Positions 23,650 to 35,800 of a stretch of 64,000 bases of DNA are shown here, piece after piece. Position 1 is the stretch's first letter; each line of letters begins with the position of its first letter. The stretch is from Platanthera guangdongensis (taxonomy: Eukaryota; Streptophyta; Magnoliopsida; Asparagales; Orchidaceae). Below the pieces are notes generated by a model. It saw only the letters and a program-made list of their open reading frames with translations. It searched no databases and was not told where the DNA came from. A program made the translations under genes and the position numbers. The stretch lies in assembly GCA_039583875.1 (NCBI GenBank), contig CM077167.1:151731010-151795009 (forward strand). The letters are read 5' to 3'.

Positions 23650-23905
23650 TCTCGACAAAGAAGACCTAATCTGTCGTGATGTGTCGACTTAAGTCGACAC
23701 AAGGTTTATGTTTCTCGACACAGACCTTAAGGTCTCGACAATAAATTTCAATGTCTCGACACATATCCGCTAATTAGTGTCGACACAATGTATTGTGTCT
23801 CGACACACCTTTTCTAATAGTGTTGACACACACTGTGGTGTCTCAACACACCTGTACTAATAGTGTCGACACACGTCTGGTATCTCGACACAATTCTTTG
23901 ACTTA
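23650..23905. repeat. palindrome array in the pol-ORF3 spacer of D
   Basis: Copies of GTGTCGACAC and relatives (TCTCGACAC, GTGTTGACAC) lie just downstream of D's RNase H, each about 20-40 bp apart. Elements A, B and C have arrays at the same place. The order pol then array is preserved even though ORF3 of D is gone. The rest of 23906-24117 is AT-rich and non-coding. Confidence 0.75.
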
Positions 23906-24117
23906 GACAAATTTTGTGTTCTGAATAATATTTCTTGACTAATTAAAGTTTTTCTTGTTGTTTTTTTTAAAATATTTGTATACCTAATTAGTCATCTTTT
24001 TAAGAATTGTACAAACTTTTGTAATAATTAATTGGAAGTATTTATTCAATATTCAACATGCCTAGTTCAAATTTAAAATGATTGAACTTACTTTCAACTA
24101 GAGGTTTTGTAAAAATG

Positions 24118-26412
24118 TCAGCAACTTGTCTTTCTGTTGGAGTACACTGTAAGCTTATATTTTTTTTCAACATTATCTCTGAGAAAGTGATATCTAATTT
24201 CTATATGTTTAGTTCTACCGTGAGAAACATGATTATTAGCAATATTAATTGCACTAGAAGAATCAAAAAACATAATAGATTTACTTAACTGTATACTGCA
24301 GTCCAGTAGTTGATGTCGAATCCACAACAACTGTGCACAAAAACTCCCAACAGATATGTACTCGGATTCTGCTGTAGAAATAGCAACACTTGTTTGCTTC
24401 TTGCTACTCCAACTGATATGTCTTTTCCCTAAAAACTGGCAAGTTCCAGAAGTACTTTTTCTATCTTCTTTACACCCTACAAAATATGCATCTGGTGGCT
24501 GCTCTACATAGACTTCCTCCTTCAGTGTACCATTTAGGAATGATGACTTTACATCCATCTAGTAGACCTTATATCCTTTGAATGCTACATGGGCTAAAAA
24601 CAATCTTATGGCTTCTATCCTAGCTACATGTGCAAAGGTTTGGTCATAATCTAACCCTTCCTCTTGTCTATATCTTTTAGCCACTAATCTCGCTTTGTTC
24701 TTAACTATAACACCATATTCATCTAATTTATTTCTATAAATCCACTTAGTACCTATGATATTGTGATCACTAGGTCTAGGAACTAGACTCCAAACTTTAC
24801 ATCTCTCAAATTGATTTAGCTCTTCTTGCATACCATAATCCAGTTAGAATCTGAATTGGCTTCTTCAAACATTTTAGGTTCTACCTGAGAGGGAAAACTA
24901 GTGTATAGAACCTCATTGTGATGTCTACTTCTAGTATTCACTCCTAATCTGGCATCACCTATTATTTGATCTATAGGATGATCTCTAAGGTGTCTAACTA
25001 CTACTGGAAGGTGTCTATCATTACCTAGTACTACAGTAGGATTAGGGTGATTCTCTTCCTCCCCCTGAGCAGTTGCAGTATCTTCTATAGGAATTTCTAT
25101 ATTGTCTCTAATATCTAACTCTATGTTAGGTGAGTCACTTATTTTTAGCTTTTTCATTCTAGAGTTTACAAAACCTAGACTAGAGCTGTTAGAGATCTTA
25201 TTACATAAAATAGATGATTCATCAAACACTACATTAATAGGTTCTTCTACAACCTAATGCTTCAAGTTGTAGATCCTGTATGCTTTGTTATGAAGACTAT
25301 ACCCTACAAAGATTCATTTATAGGATTTCTCTGAGAACTTGGTTAGATAAATTTTTGCATTGTCCAGAACATAGCACTTACTACCAAAAATTTTAAAATA
25401 TGACAGATTTGGTTTTCTGCCTTTCATTAGTTCATAGGGAGTCTTATTGTGATACTTGTTGATCAATGAACTATTTTGAATAAAGCATGTTGTGTTTACA
25501 ACCTCAGCCCATAAAAATTCTAGGAGAGATGAATCACTCAGTATTGTTCTTGCTGCCTTAATAAGAGTTCTATTTTTCCTCTCAACAACTCCATTTTGTT
25601 GTGGTGTTCATGGAGAGGAGAACTCCTAAAAGATTACTAGTTCCTTACAGAAATTTGTCATCCTTCCAGATTGAAATTTTGTACTATGGTCACTTCTATG
25701 ATTGACCACAAAACATCCCATCTCATTCTGAATTTGTTTGACAAAGTCAGCAAGGATGTCTATTGTTTCATACTTTCTCCTTAAGAAGAATACACATGCA
25801 AACCTAGAGTGATCATCCACAATCACATAGGTATAGGAATTCCTACCCAAACTAAGAACTTGCATAGCACCAAATATATCCATATGAAATAAGTACATAC
25901 ACCTCTCAGTGTCTTTGGACTGAATGCTCTTAAAGGAGACTTTTGTTTGTTTGCATTTTTGACATGCAGGACATAAGCCTTCTTTGGAGCATTTTAGCTG
26001 TGGAATATTTCTAACTAATTCATAGAGAATAGTTTACTCTAAGGAAATTTAGAAAATAAATTTTCCCACTCCTAGTGCCTGACATGATGATCTCTTGTTC
26101 ACTTGAATTCCTTATCAAATACTTGTAATTGTGGAAAATAATTTCATATCCTATATCATAAAGCTGACTTATACTTATCAGATTGTGGTTCAATCCTTCC
26201 ACATATGCCACTTTAGTGATTGTAACTAGGTCATTAGAAATGATACCATATCCCTTGGTGAGTCCTTTCTCTGACCCTCCAAAGATGACTTTTGGTCCAT
26301 TCTTAACTTGAGTGTAATCTCTTAGTAAACTGCTTGATCCAGTCATATGCTTGGAACACCCACTATCTAAGTACCATACTGGCCTATTAGTGGTACTTGG
26401 CTCCACCTGCAA
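24118..26412 (-). pseudogene. pol of element D, with reverse transcriptase deletion
   Basis: Protease (26412-26020) keeps the copia active site WYLDSGCSKHMTG. Integrase (25898-25626) keeps HMDIFG and RSDHSTKF. The N-terminal part of reverse transcriptase (24831-24559) has TKWIYRNKLDEYGV and reaches MDVKSSFLNG. At about 24480 the frame jumps directly to [12 protein letters not shown] of RNase H, so the polymerase palm including YVDD and the connection are deleted. RNase H then runs to 24118 with STAESEY and HGRTKHIEI. Several stops and frameshifts add to the damage. It cannot support transposition. Confidence 0.85.
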
Positions 26413-26456
26413 ACAAAAATTTAGTTCACCTTAGGCACCCAACAAGTTTTGGGGCC

Positions 26457-28689
26457 TTAGTTCTTGTTATGCTTTGCTGTGTGAAACACAACAGTCATTC
26501 TAAATAAAGCTGGTTGAAATTTATATGAAGGAGCTATTGGATTATACCAACAATCTAGGGCAAAATGCCCAACCTTCCTATAACACCAACACTCAAATTT
26601 GTTGTATCTTTTCTTTGGTTGCACATTTGAAGTTGTTCTTTTGTGCAACACAGATTTGTCATCCAATTTCCAAGGTAGAGGTGCAAAATTCACACCTTTA
26701 CCTTTCAGATTTAGGTAAGATACACTGGGATCAGCTCCAAGAACTCCTTGGCTTCTTGGATTGATCACCTTTTGTGGTGGTTCTTGGCCTATATTGCCTT
26801 TTGATATCTGATCCTTCCAGCAAGGCTCTTTATTGACCTTACTGGTAGAGAACACATACATCATGTGTCCAAGAACACATGATGTCAAGCATTTGTTAGA
26901 AGGCAGATACTTGACTCGTTACCTATCTGGACCACTTAGAGCTTTACCCTTGGGTACAAGCTTCTTACTAAACTTTTTATTCTTACCATACCCTACACCA
27001 CTGCTAAATGGTGCAGAAAAAGTAGCTATGATAGGTAGCACTGACTTAGGTTTTGAGAATTGAATCTAGAGCTGTCTTTCCTGAGCAAGCTTTGCTTCCA
27101 GGTCTTTGACAGTCTTGACCTGTTCTATTATCACATATGCCTGACTATCTATCTTGTTAGTTAATTCTATAAGTTTCAGTGTTTGTAGGTCTAACTTTGT
27201 GTTGGCACTTATCAACTGAGAAGATACTCCTCTCAAGGATTTTAATTCTCTGGTCTGATCCTTAACAAGCTGTCTGCTTGCAATCAAGGCTTTTAGTAAC
27301 TTCCCATATTTGTTGATAAGGGAGTTAAAATCTACTTCAATGTCTGAATCATGTTATTTACTATTAGAATATTATGAACGTGATTCATTTTCTGACGCAA
27401 AAAAAGAATCTGAGGCTAAACTATGAGACATTGATTTTACCTTAGCAGGATCTGAACAATCCTAATCTTCTTATCCTAGTTTAGTATCCTCAATAGCCAT
27501 CAGGCCCATGAGAGCCTCCTCCTCTTCTGATCCTGATGAACCATACTCACTGTTAGATAGTGTCAAATGTCTTTTTGGCAAGAAGCTTTTGTCAGCCTTC
27601 TTGTGTTGTCCATCCTTCAAGTTCTCTAACCTTTTCTCCTTTCTTTTTGCTCGGCAATCCGCTATGACATTCCATTTTCTATTGCAACAATAACACACTA
27701 TGTTAGTTTTAATGTATTTGTTCTGAGAAGAGCCATACCTATCCCCAAAATTCTTCTTCATGGGTTTCTCTGGATGATTGATCCTTTTCTGAGAAGAGTC
27801 TCCAGCTTGACCCTTCCACCTGCCTTATTTTTTTCTCCTTAACGTCTTCTTGAACTATCTAGAGAAGAGAGACAGTTCCTCCTCAGTTAGTTCCCCTTCT
27901 ATTGAGGATGATTCTAAACACTCAGAAGCAGTTTCTAGTTTTTCTAAGAGAGTTGGCTTCTCTCTGACTTTTCTGGATGACTCAGCCTTTAGAGCCAAAG
28001 TTTTTTCTCTATTGTGTGCTCTGGCTGATTCTTCTTCAGACTTTTTGAGATTAAGCTGTAACTCATGAGACAATAGCTTTCCAAATAGGGCCTGGGGCTC
28101 TATGTTGGCTACGTTTCCCATTTCTCTTATGACATAGATCTTAATGCCCATTGCTTGTTCAGGGACCTCAATAACTTGTCATTAAGTTCATAGTTAGTAA
28201 AACGTCTGCCATAAGTCCTCAGGTTATTTACAATTCTAAAGAAGTTTTCAAAACAGTCAGCCACTAAATCTTTCTTATCTTGTCTGAAGGCTTCATACTA
28301 TTGATTTAACAGAGATTTTCTATCATCTATGACATCTTCACTTCCTTCCATGTAAACTATCAAAGACTCCCACATTTCTTTGGCACTCTTGTAATGAATC
28401 AGATTCTAAAAAGTGGAATCATCTACTATACTTACTATAATATTCCAAGCCCTCTTATCCATAGAGGCCAGAATGATGTCATCCTTATCCATTTCCATGT
28501 AAGTCTTGGGTGTATTGATGTTTGCATCAAGAACTGACACTTTCATAGGAATGAAAGGTCCTTCAATCACTGTGATGTATATTCTTGGATCTGCTGCCTC
28601 CATGAATAATCTGACTCTTTTTTTTCGTATTCCAAGTTTTCTTTGGAGCGGTTATGTAGCTTAATGGAATTATTTTCCCTTTGGGCCAT
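26457..28689 (-). pseudogene. gag of element D
   Basis: The likely start is ATG at 28689 (MAQREN; A also starts MAQ). A frameshift at a poly-A run near 28620 follows. The capsid-like helical domain spans about 28603-28140, and a Lys/Glu-rich linker follows. The first zinc knuckle reads CYCCNRKWNVIADC, with Asn where His is needed. A later CCHC-like motif, CWCYRKVGHFALDC, has its second Cys out of register. Both knuckles are therefore probably non-functional. The region 27470-26890 holds a coiled-coil-like stretch (27287-27066). Many stops are present. Confidence 0.8.
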
Positions 28690-28750
28690 AATATATCTTT
28701 CTCTATAATCCTTTGGATTCTTACTAGGCTGTTATGCCTTTTTCAGAGAA

Positions 28751-28768
28751 CCTCCCTCTGATACCAAT
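28751..28768 (-). other. primer-binding site of element D
   Basis: On the minus strand TTGGTATCAGAGGGAGG directly follows the LTR end. It is complementary to the 3' end of initiator Met-tRNA. Confidence 0.85.
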
Positions 28769-29837
28769 TGTAAATGTTTACTTTAGGATTGCTAATGACC
28801 TAGAGGGGGTGAATAGCTTCAATTTAAATTATGGCACCCCTTATTAATATAGTACTACTTTCTTTAATATGATTAATTCAGTCAGATAATCAAGATATAC
28901 TTAACAACAATTAGGAAAATAAATACTGCACAACAATTCAGCACACACAACACAATGCACACAGATTTATAGTGGTTCCCCAATTTATGGGTACATCCAC
29001 TTTCCCCCTTCGCCTATCTAGCAATGAACTAGATTCAGCCAAACTCCTTCTCTTTCCTTTACTCAAATCCTTAGATCTTACAGCTCAGAGCTCACCCGGC
29101 TCCTACAACTCAGACTTTACAAGTCTTACAACTCAGATCACCAAGATCCTACACATCAAGTTCTTCCCAAGAACTCTACCTCAGAATGAATCCACACCCC
29201 TACTTCTCAGGCCACACCTGCCCTACACCTCAGAGAATTTCCAGCTTCTCCTACCTCAGCCTTTATAATACAGGCTTATAACAAAGTGAGAATAGTTCTC
29301 CTCCACTCAGATCTATAGGTAGATCTTACACAATGAGAGTAGGTAAAAGAAAAATTGAATTATAAAATGTCACCCAGCAAGAGAGATTTGAGTAAGAGCT
29401 TCTTGATCTGATCTTGATGAATGCGCTTCCTTTGATCTTTGTCAAGATAGATCTGATCTAACCCTTCTTAGCTTTTCAAAGTTTCTTGAAGTAGAAATTA
29501 GGGTTGATATAGGCTACAGAGATGTTGAAGATGATTCTTGATCAGACCTCTCTCCACCTTCTAAATTGTAACTGATGCTTCAGAGGTTTTTCTTCACAAA
29601 ATTGTGCAGCTTCTCCTTTTTTTTTCTTCTGAAGAATAGATTCCTTTAAATAGGCTTTGATTGGAGTAACCAGCGTCTCCGGTTAATAACTGACATTTGA
29701 CAGTTCTGACAGTTGTCAGTACCTCCGTCTTGATTTCTATACTTATGAAACATGTCTGCTGAAGTGTTGAACCTTGACTGTTAAATGTGTCGACACAAGT
29801 ACTGGGTGTCGACACTGCTCTTGTAGTGGTGTCGACA
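28769..29837 (-). repeat. 5' LTR of element D, R/U5 side
   Basis: Its minus-strand end is ...AAACATTTACA next to the primer-binding site. The 'gctattcaccccctctagg' block near the end is the family signature. TRG1 splits the LTR at 29837/35801; the U3 side continues at 35801-36264. Rejoined length is about 1.53 kb. Motif copies start at 29787, 29806 and 29829, 19 and 23 bp apart. Confidence 0.85.
29645..29652 (-). promoter_or_regulatory. TATA-like box of LTR D
   Basis: TATTTAAA on the minus strand lies about 140 bp downstream of the nearest motif copies. This is the same arrangement as the better TATA box in LTR C. Confidence 0.35.
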
Positions 29838-31952
29838 TGTAACGCCCCCACTCGTCACATGGCATATAACGGTGGGTCCGGTCGGGGCCCCACGCCATAT
29901 CTCATAGACAGGTGGCGGAATTACATGTGGAAATCAAAATCTACCTGTAGCCTAACCCAATACATTCTAGCGCAGCATTTTAAGTTATCATGAACTTAAC
30001 TCAAAGAATGTCCACTACTATATAAATTCCACATTTATATATCAAAACCAGGAATGTATATAACTCAAACACACTGGAATTAAGGCCTTACAGGTTTCTC
30101 TTTACACAAGTATATTTTTGTACATCGGAACGCAGGTCGGCCACACATGAAATCCAGCCACGATTCGCACGGCCTTCAAGTTCCTTAAGCAGCAAGCCTT
30201 CAACCCGCTCATTTCATTTCAAATCATCATCACCTGGAAACATATATCCACCCAAGAGCGGCAAACAAAGTAACGGTCAGCTTTAACAGACTAATTATAA
30301 CGACCCTACTCCTTACCCACGATAGTGGTTCCTTTCCTGTATGCATTGCCATATCATAAACTCTATCAGCTTAGCAATCACAATCACATCACAAACGTCG
30401 GTATCCACCAGATGCTTCGTGAACTTAGGGCACCTTTTTGGTGTACCGGGTATCCCAGTCATACACCGCCGATCAGGGGTTATTAACTTGTTAGCTTGCC
30501 GATCCTAGTCACCACAACACGCATGTTGTGAGCATTAAGCCCAAACCATTCAGATGTCCTAACCCCACAACAAAATTGAGCATTTAGATCGACCCACCAC
30601 TGTGGTGTAGCAAGCCGGGTATGACCGCAACCCCCATTTGTATTGCCACCCATCAATCTCTTATAATAACCAGGTAGAGATCAGCCTTTTCCCGTGCTCA
30701 CATCATCAACCCCACAGCTTGACGCGAGTCAGTTTTCCCTCCTTATCAGCCGCAGATTTTCACCGATAGAGTACCTGCAGAGCTCAAGGGGCTTAACCAA
30801 AGCCTCCATCACAATCGTTCATTCATCCAATACACAAAGCACATATTTCATAGCATTAAATTCACGAAGTCTTCTCCGGTTTACCCATGATCATCACCAA
30901 TCCAGACTACCAGTCCAGATGGGCTTCACACAGCATGCCTATGCCATACTTCACACTTCCGACTCTAAATTCAGACTCAACCAAGGAATCGCTTACGCGA
31001 TCCACCTCTTGGTGGAGGATTCCACACACATGCAGAAAGAAAGGACTTCGATGTCCAAGAAGGATATCGTTACCCATGAAGATCGCTTCGGAGCCATGAA
31101 TCAGCCGGATGGAAATCACCGTCTCAGCATTGCCTCCACGAATCTGAACTCGGATCTTCAATCCCCACTCCGCAGCTCCTCCAGTAACGATTTTCCTCCT
31201 TCCTCCTTTCCTTCCCTTGCCCTCTCTCTCTTTCTCTCTCTTGGAAAGTGAGAAGAAGAAGAAGAAGATGAAATAAAGAGCTACTTCTTCATTTTCGGCC
31301 TTATATCAGCAAGGAGAAATCTGAGCCATCAGATCTCATAGGAAGAAAAGGAACGGCCAGAAAATTCCCTAAAAACAGCTCTCTCAGGACTGACACGCCC
31401 TGTGACATGCCTGTGTCACAGGCCGTGTCCCCTAACCGGTGCACGAACCGCCTTATCCAAAATAAGCCACATCATATGACACGCCCGTGTCACATGGCTG
31501 ACATGCCCGTATCAGGCTCTTGAGACCTACTTGAGACAACTACTCGAGTAGTTGGGCAGGACACGCCAGTGTCCAAAGGATGACACGCCTGTGTCACCTC
31601 CCCTACTCGAGACAAAAGATACCCACTCGAGATAATATCTCGAGAAATACTCGAGTGAAGTACATGCCTGGTGACACGCCTGTGTCCCATATGACACGCC
31701 CGTGTCATGGCCGTGACTTCACTCGACGATCGCCGACCAAATCACTCGAGTGGAAAATCGTCGAACACGAGGAGGACACGCCCCCTGACACACCCGTGTT
31801 GATGGGCATGTTACCTCCGAAAAACTTCGTCGACCGAAATTTGTCGACCACGCGCTCGACTACTCAACCCAAGCAAGACACGCCCTGGGACACGCGAGTG
31901 TCCCAGGCCATGTCACCCGTCCTGAACTCAAATTGGGCTTTGGGGTGTAACA
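29838..31952 (-). repeat. 3' LTR of TRG1
   Basis: On the minus strand it starts TGTTACACCCC at 31952 and ends GGGGGCGTTACA at 29838. It shares blocks with the LTR fragments at 945 and 57148. A TATA-like TATAAGG lies at 31299-31305, with the motif array upstream. Confidence 0.92.
31389..31925. repeat. palindrome-rich U3 block in the TRG1 3' LTR
   Basis: Repeated GACACGCC(C/T)GTGTC, an inverted repeat GACACG/CGTGTC with a 2-nt centre, is mixed with CTCGAG sites and a few TCGACGA and TCGTCGA copies (for example near 31727 and 31770). It fills U3 from about 30 to 560 bp after the LTR start, upstream of the TATA-like box. The partner LTR has the same block at 35206-35770. Confidence 0.85.
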
Positions 31953-31970
31953 ATCCTCCCCTCCTTCAAA
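31953..31970 (-). other. polypurine tract of TRG1
   Basis: On the minus strand, CTTTGAAGGAGGGGAGGA stands one base before the 3' LTR start. Positions 31971-32295 between it and gag hold no recognisable gene. Confidence 0.85.
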
Positions 31971-32295
31971 GAATTTTGTCCTCGAAATTGAGTTTACCTA
32001 CAGACCTTTCAATACGCATTGTTCGCTCGTTGCACCACAGGCAAACGAGCACCTTAACAAAAACGATCCGGGTTCGAGCTCAGTGGCCGCAACTTGTCTC
32101 TCCCCACGACATCACACAAAATAATCATCACTTGTATACCATACACACAGACATAGTGCTAACATATGTTCGTCCATCTAACTCAAACATCATATTCACA
32201 TATGATATAACATACACCACAAATATGTGCACAAACATCTTATTGCCCATCATACACACCATAAATCTGTATACCAAAACAGTCACAGAGGGCAT

Positions 32296-33351
32296 TTATT
32301 TCCACTTAGCCGCATCTTCATTCATAATACGTTTGATAGCCACTTGTAGTTCCAACTGAAACACGCACGGCTGTATTTCCCCGACTGAGCTTTGCGGCTC
32401 TTGCACTTCCAGATTATGCAACCGAGGTGGCATCCGGGATGCAGATAATTCGGCCACTGCTTTACACTTTTTATTATAAGACGCAACCGTCCTCTTCTCA
32501 CTTCCTGAAGGGCCACTCCAACAATTAGGGGATATATGTCGATGTTTTCCACATTTAAAACATGTACAGGTTTCAACCCGTCCTTGTCCATACATTGCGC
32601 CCGATGAAACAGTTGAAGAAGTTGGTTCAGCAGGCCTGAACTTCTTCTTGTCTCGTTTCCGAAACTCCAATTGTTGGGACTGCGGAACTTTAAATTCCGG
32701 CTTCTCCATTTCCAACTTCTTTTTATCCTTCACCCGTTTCAAATCTTTCTCCACTGCCCTGGCCGTATCGACCAACGCTTGGAAGCATTGATTCACCGAA
32801 CTTGGGAGTGCCAATCACAAGTCATCACACAGTCCCTCATAAAATAGGTTCGTCTTTCGCGCTTCCTCCGCGAAGGTAGACCACGCATATCGCCCCAGTC
32901 TGGTAAACTCATGCAGGTATGTATCAATATCAGTCTCACCATGCACCCGACATTGGAACTCGTTTTCCATCGCAATCCACTGCGACATTGGAAAATACTT
33001 GGCTAAAAACAATCGGGAGAATTCTTTAATTGAGACCTCCGCTAAACCTCGACCTGCCAAGTGATGTACCTCCATATCATCACACCATAATCTCGCATCT
33101 CCTTTTAACAGAAAAATGGCCAAGGTCACCTTCTGCTCCTCTGGCATCCTGATTGCAGTCAGGATCCTCTTTACTCGAGCCAACCAATCTTCCGCCTGCG
33201 TTGGGGAACTCACCCCACCAAACGTAGGTGGATGAAACTCCATAAAGCTTTTTAATGCCTCATTTGCTGCCTGCTCTTCTGTCACAACTGCAGCACGCTC
33301 TTGCCTTACACCTGCTTGTCCTGGTCCTCCTGCAGGCCTTGCCTACCTCAT
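32296..33351 (-). pseudogene. gag of TRG1 with in-frame stops
   Basis: A Retrotrans_gag core is clear: HPPTFGG, then AEDWLARVKRIL, KVTLAIFLLKGDARLW, then FSRLFLAKYFP and YLHEFTRLGRYA. An intact CCHC knuckle, CFKCGKHRHISPNC, follows. The frame is unshifted but stopped by a TAG three codons after the ATG at 33351 and by a TGA at about 32815. The true start may lie further upstream. The frame ends at 32296 without entering a protease domain. The gene would package the element's RNA; other functions would be borrowed. The leader 33352-33643 shows no further domain. Confidence 0.85.
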
Positions 33352-33643
33352 AGGCTGTGCCTGTAACACCGCAAGCACCGTTTCCGTCACCACCTATATG
33401 GTCTCCGCCGAAGGAGACTTAGGCGCTTCCAACGAGTGTTGCACTCTCATCAGACTGCTGGGGCTCAGACTGCACAGCACCACTCCTCGCCACCTAGCAA
33501 TGTACAAAATACCATTAAGTATCCGTGTCATAATGATAATTATACATTGCCTATATACTCACGCACTTCACGTGCATGACATACATTCCTAGTGTACATT
33601 CGTGAGTTCAATTATGTTCTCACCTCCCAAACAATCTCAACCT

Positions 33644-33656
33644 GGCTCTGATACCA
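33644..33656 (-). other. primer-binding site of TRG1
   Basis: TGGTATCAGAGCC on the minus strand lies three bases after the 5' LTR end, complementary to initiator Met-tRNA. Confidence 0.92.
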
Positions 33657-33659
33657 CTT

Positions 33660-35800
33660 TGTAACGCCCCCACTTGTCACATGGCATATAACGGTGGGTC
33701 CGGCCGGGGGCCCAGGCCATATGTCATAGACAGGTTGCGAAATTACATGTGGAAATCAAAATCTACCTGCAGCCTAACCCAATACATTCTAGCGCCACAT
33801 TTTAAGTTATCATGAACTCAACTCAAAGAATGTCCACTACTATATAAATTCCACATTTATATATCAAAACCAGGAATGTATACAACTCACACGCACTGGC
33901 CTTAAGGCCTTACAGGTTTCTCTTTACAAAAATATATTTCGGTATATCGGCACTCAGGCCGGCCACACATGAATCCAACCACGATTCGCACGACCTTCAA
34001 GGGCCTTAAGAAGCAAGCCTTCAACCTGCTCATTTCATTTCAAATCATCATCACCTGCAAACACATATCCACCCAAGAGCGGGAAACAAAGTAACGGTCA
34101 GCTTTAACTGACCAATTATAACGACCCTACACCTTACCCGGGGCAGTGGTTCCTTCCCTGTATGCATTTCCATATCATAAAGTTTATCAGCTTAGCAATC
34201 ACAATCACATCACAAATGCTGGTATCCACCAGATGCTTCGTGTGCTCAGGGCACCTTTTTGGTGTACCGGGTATCCCAGTCGTACACCACCGATCAGGGG
34301 TTATTAACTTGTTAACTTGCGTCCTAGTCACCACAACACGCATGCTGTGAGCATTCCGCCCAAACCATTCAGAGGTCTTAACCCCACAGCAAAATTGAGC
34401 ATTTAGATCGACCCACCACTGTGGTGTAGCAAGCCGGGTATGACCGCATCCCCCATTTGCATTGCCACCCATCGATCTCCCGTAATAACCAGGTAGAGAT
34501 CAGCCTTTTCCCGTGCTCACATCGTCAACACTGCAGCTTGACGCGGGTCGGCTTTCCCTCCTGATCAGCCGTAGTTTTTCACCGACAGAGCACCCGGAGC
34601 GCTCAAGGGGCTTAACCAAAGCCTCAATCACAATCGTTCATTCATCCAATACACAAAGCATATATTTCATAGCATTAAATCCACAGAGTCTTCTTCAGTT
34701 TATCCATGATCATCACCAATCCAGACTACCAGTCCAGATGGGCTTCACACAGAATGTCTATGTCGTACTTCACACATCCGGCTCTAAATGGAGACTCAAC
34801 CAAGGAATCGCTTACGAGATCCACCTCTTGGTGGAGGATTCCACGCACATGCAAAAAGAAAGGACTTCGATGTCCAAGAAGGAGATCGTTACCCTTGAAG
34901 ATCGCTTCAGAGCCATGAATTAGCCGGATGGAAATTGCCGTCTCAGCATTGCCTCCACGAATCCGAACTTGAATCTTCAATCCCCAATCCGCAGCTCCTC
35001 CAGCAGCAAATTTCCTCCTTGCTCATTTCCTTCCCTTGCCCTCTCTCTCTTTCTCTCTCTTGGAAAGTGAGTAGAAGAAGAAGATGAAATGAAGAGCTAC
35101 TTCTTCATTTTTGGCCTTATATCAGCAAGGAGAAATCTGAGCCATCAGATCCCATAGGAAGAAAAGGAACGGCCAGAAAATTCCCTGAAAACAGCTCTCT
35201 CGGGCCTAACACGCCCTGTGACATGCCCGTGTCACAAGCCGTGTCCCCTAAACGGTGCACGAACCACCTTATCCAAAATACGCCACGTCATGTGACACGC
35301 CCGTGTCACATGGCTGACACGCCCGTAGCACATGGCTGACACGCCCGTGTCAGGCTCTCGAGACCCTCTCGAGACCTACTCGAGACAACTACTCGAGTAG
35401 TTGTGCAGGACACGCCGTGTCCAAAGGATGACACGCCTGTGTCACCTCCCCTACTCGAGACAAAAGAGACCCACTCGAGATCATATCTCGAGACATACTC
35501 GAGTGAAGTACACGCCTAGTGACACACCTGTGTACCATGTGACACACCTGTGTCATGGCCATGACTTCACTCGATGATCGCCGACCAAATCACTCGAGTG
35601 GAAAATCGTCGAACCCGAGGAGGACACGCCCCCTTACACGTCCTTGTCGATGGGCATGTTCCCTCCCAAAAACTTCGTCAACCGAAATTCATCGACCATG
35701 CACTCGACTACTCAACCCAAGCAAGACACGCCCTGGGACATGCCCGTGTCCCACGCCGTGTCACCCGTCCTGAACCCAAATTGGGCTTTGGTGTGTTATA
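33660..35800 (-). repeat. 5' LTR of TRG1
   Basis: This is the direct copy of the 3' LTR. Its minus-strand start is TATAACACACC (the first TG has become TA), and its end GGGGGCGTTACA lies at 33660. The palindrome-rich block spans 35206-35770 and TATAAGG lies at 35115-35121. Confidence 0.92.

Larger units (their letters stand above)
29838..35800 (-). mobile_element. gag-only gypsy-type retrotransposon 'TRG1'
   Basis: Two direct LTRs (2115 and 2141 bp, roughly 5% different by eye) flank a 1.7 kb internal region. That region has a Met-tRNA primer-binding site, a gag gene and a polypurine tract, but no protease, reverse transcriptase or integrase. The flanking 5-mers are CGACA (29833-29837) and TGACA (35801-35805), a target-site duplication with one C-to-T change. 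The layout matches non-autonomous TR-GAG elements known in plants, which depend on a partner's polymerase. It interrupts the motif array in LTR D. Confidence 0.9.

Noticed and set aside
30694..31251. 185-codon frame on the plus strand, repeated at 34513-34923
   Set aside because: It lies antisense in both TRG1 LTRs with different end points and has no domain.
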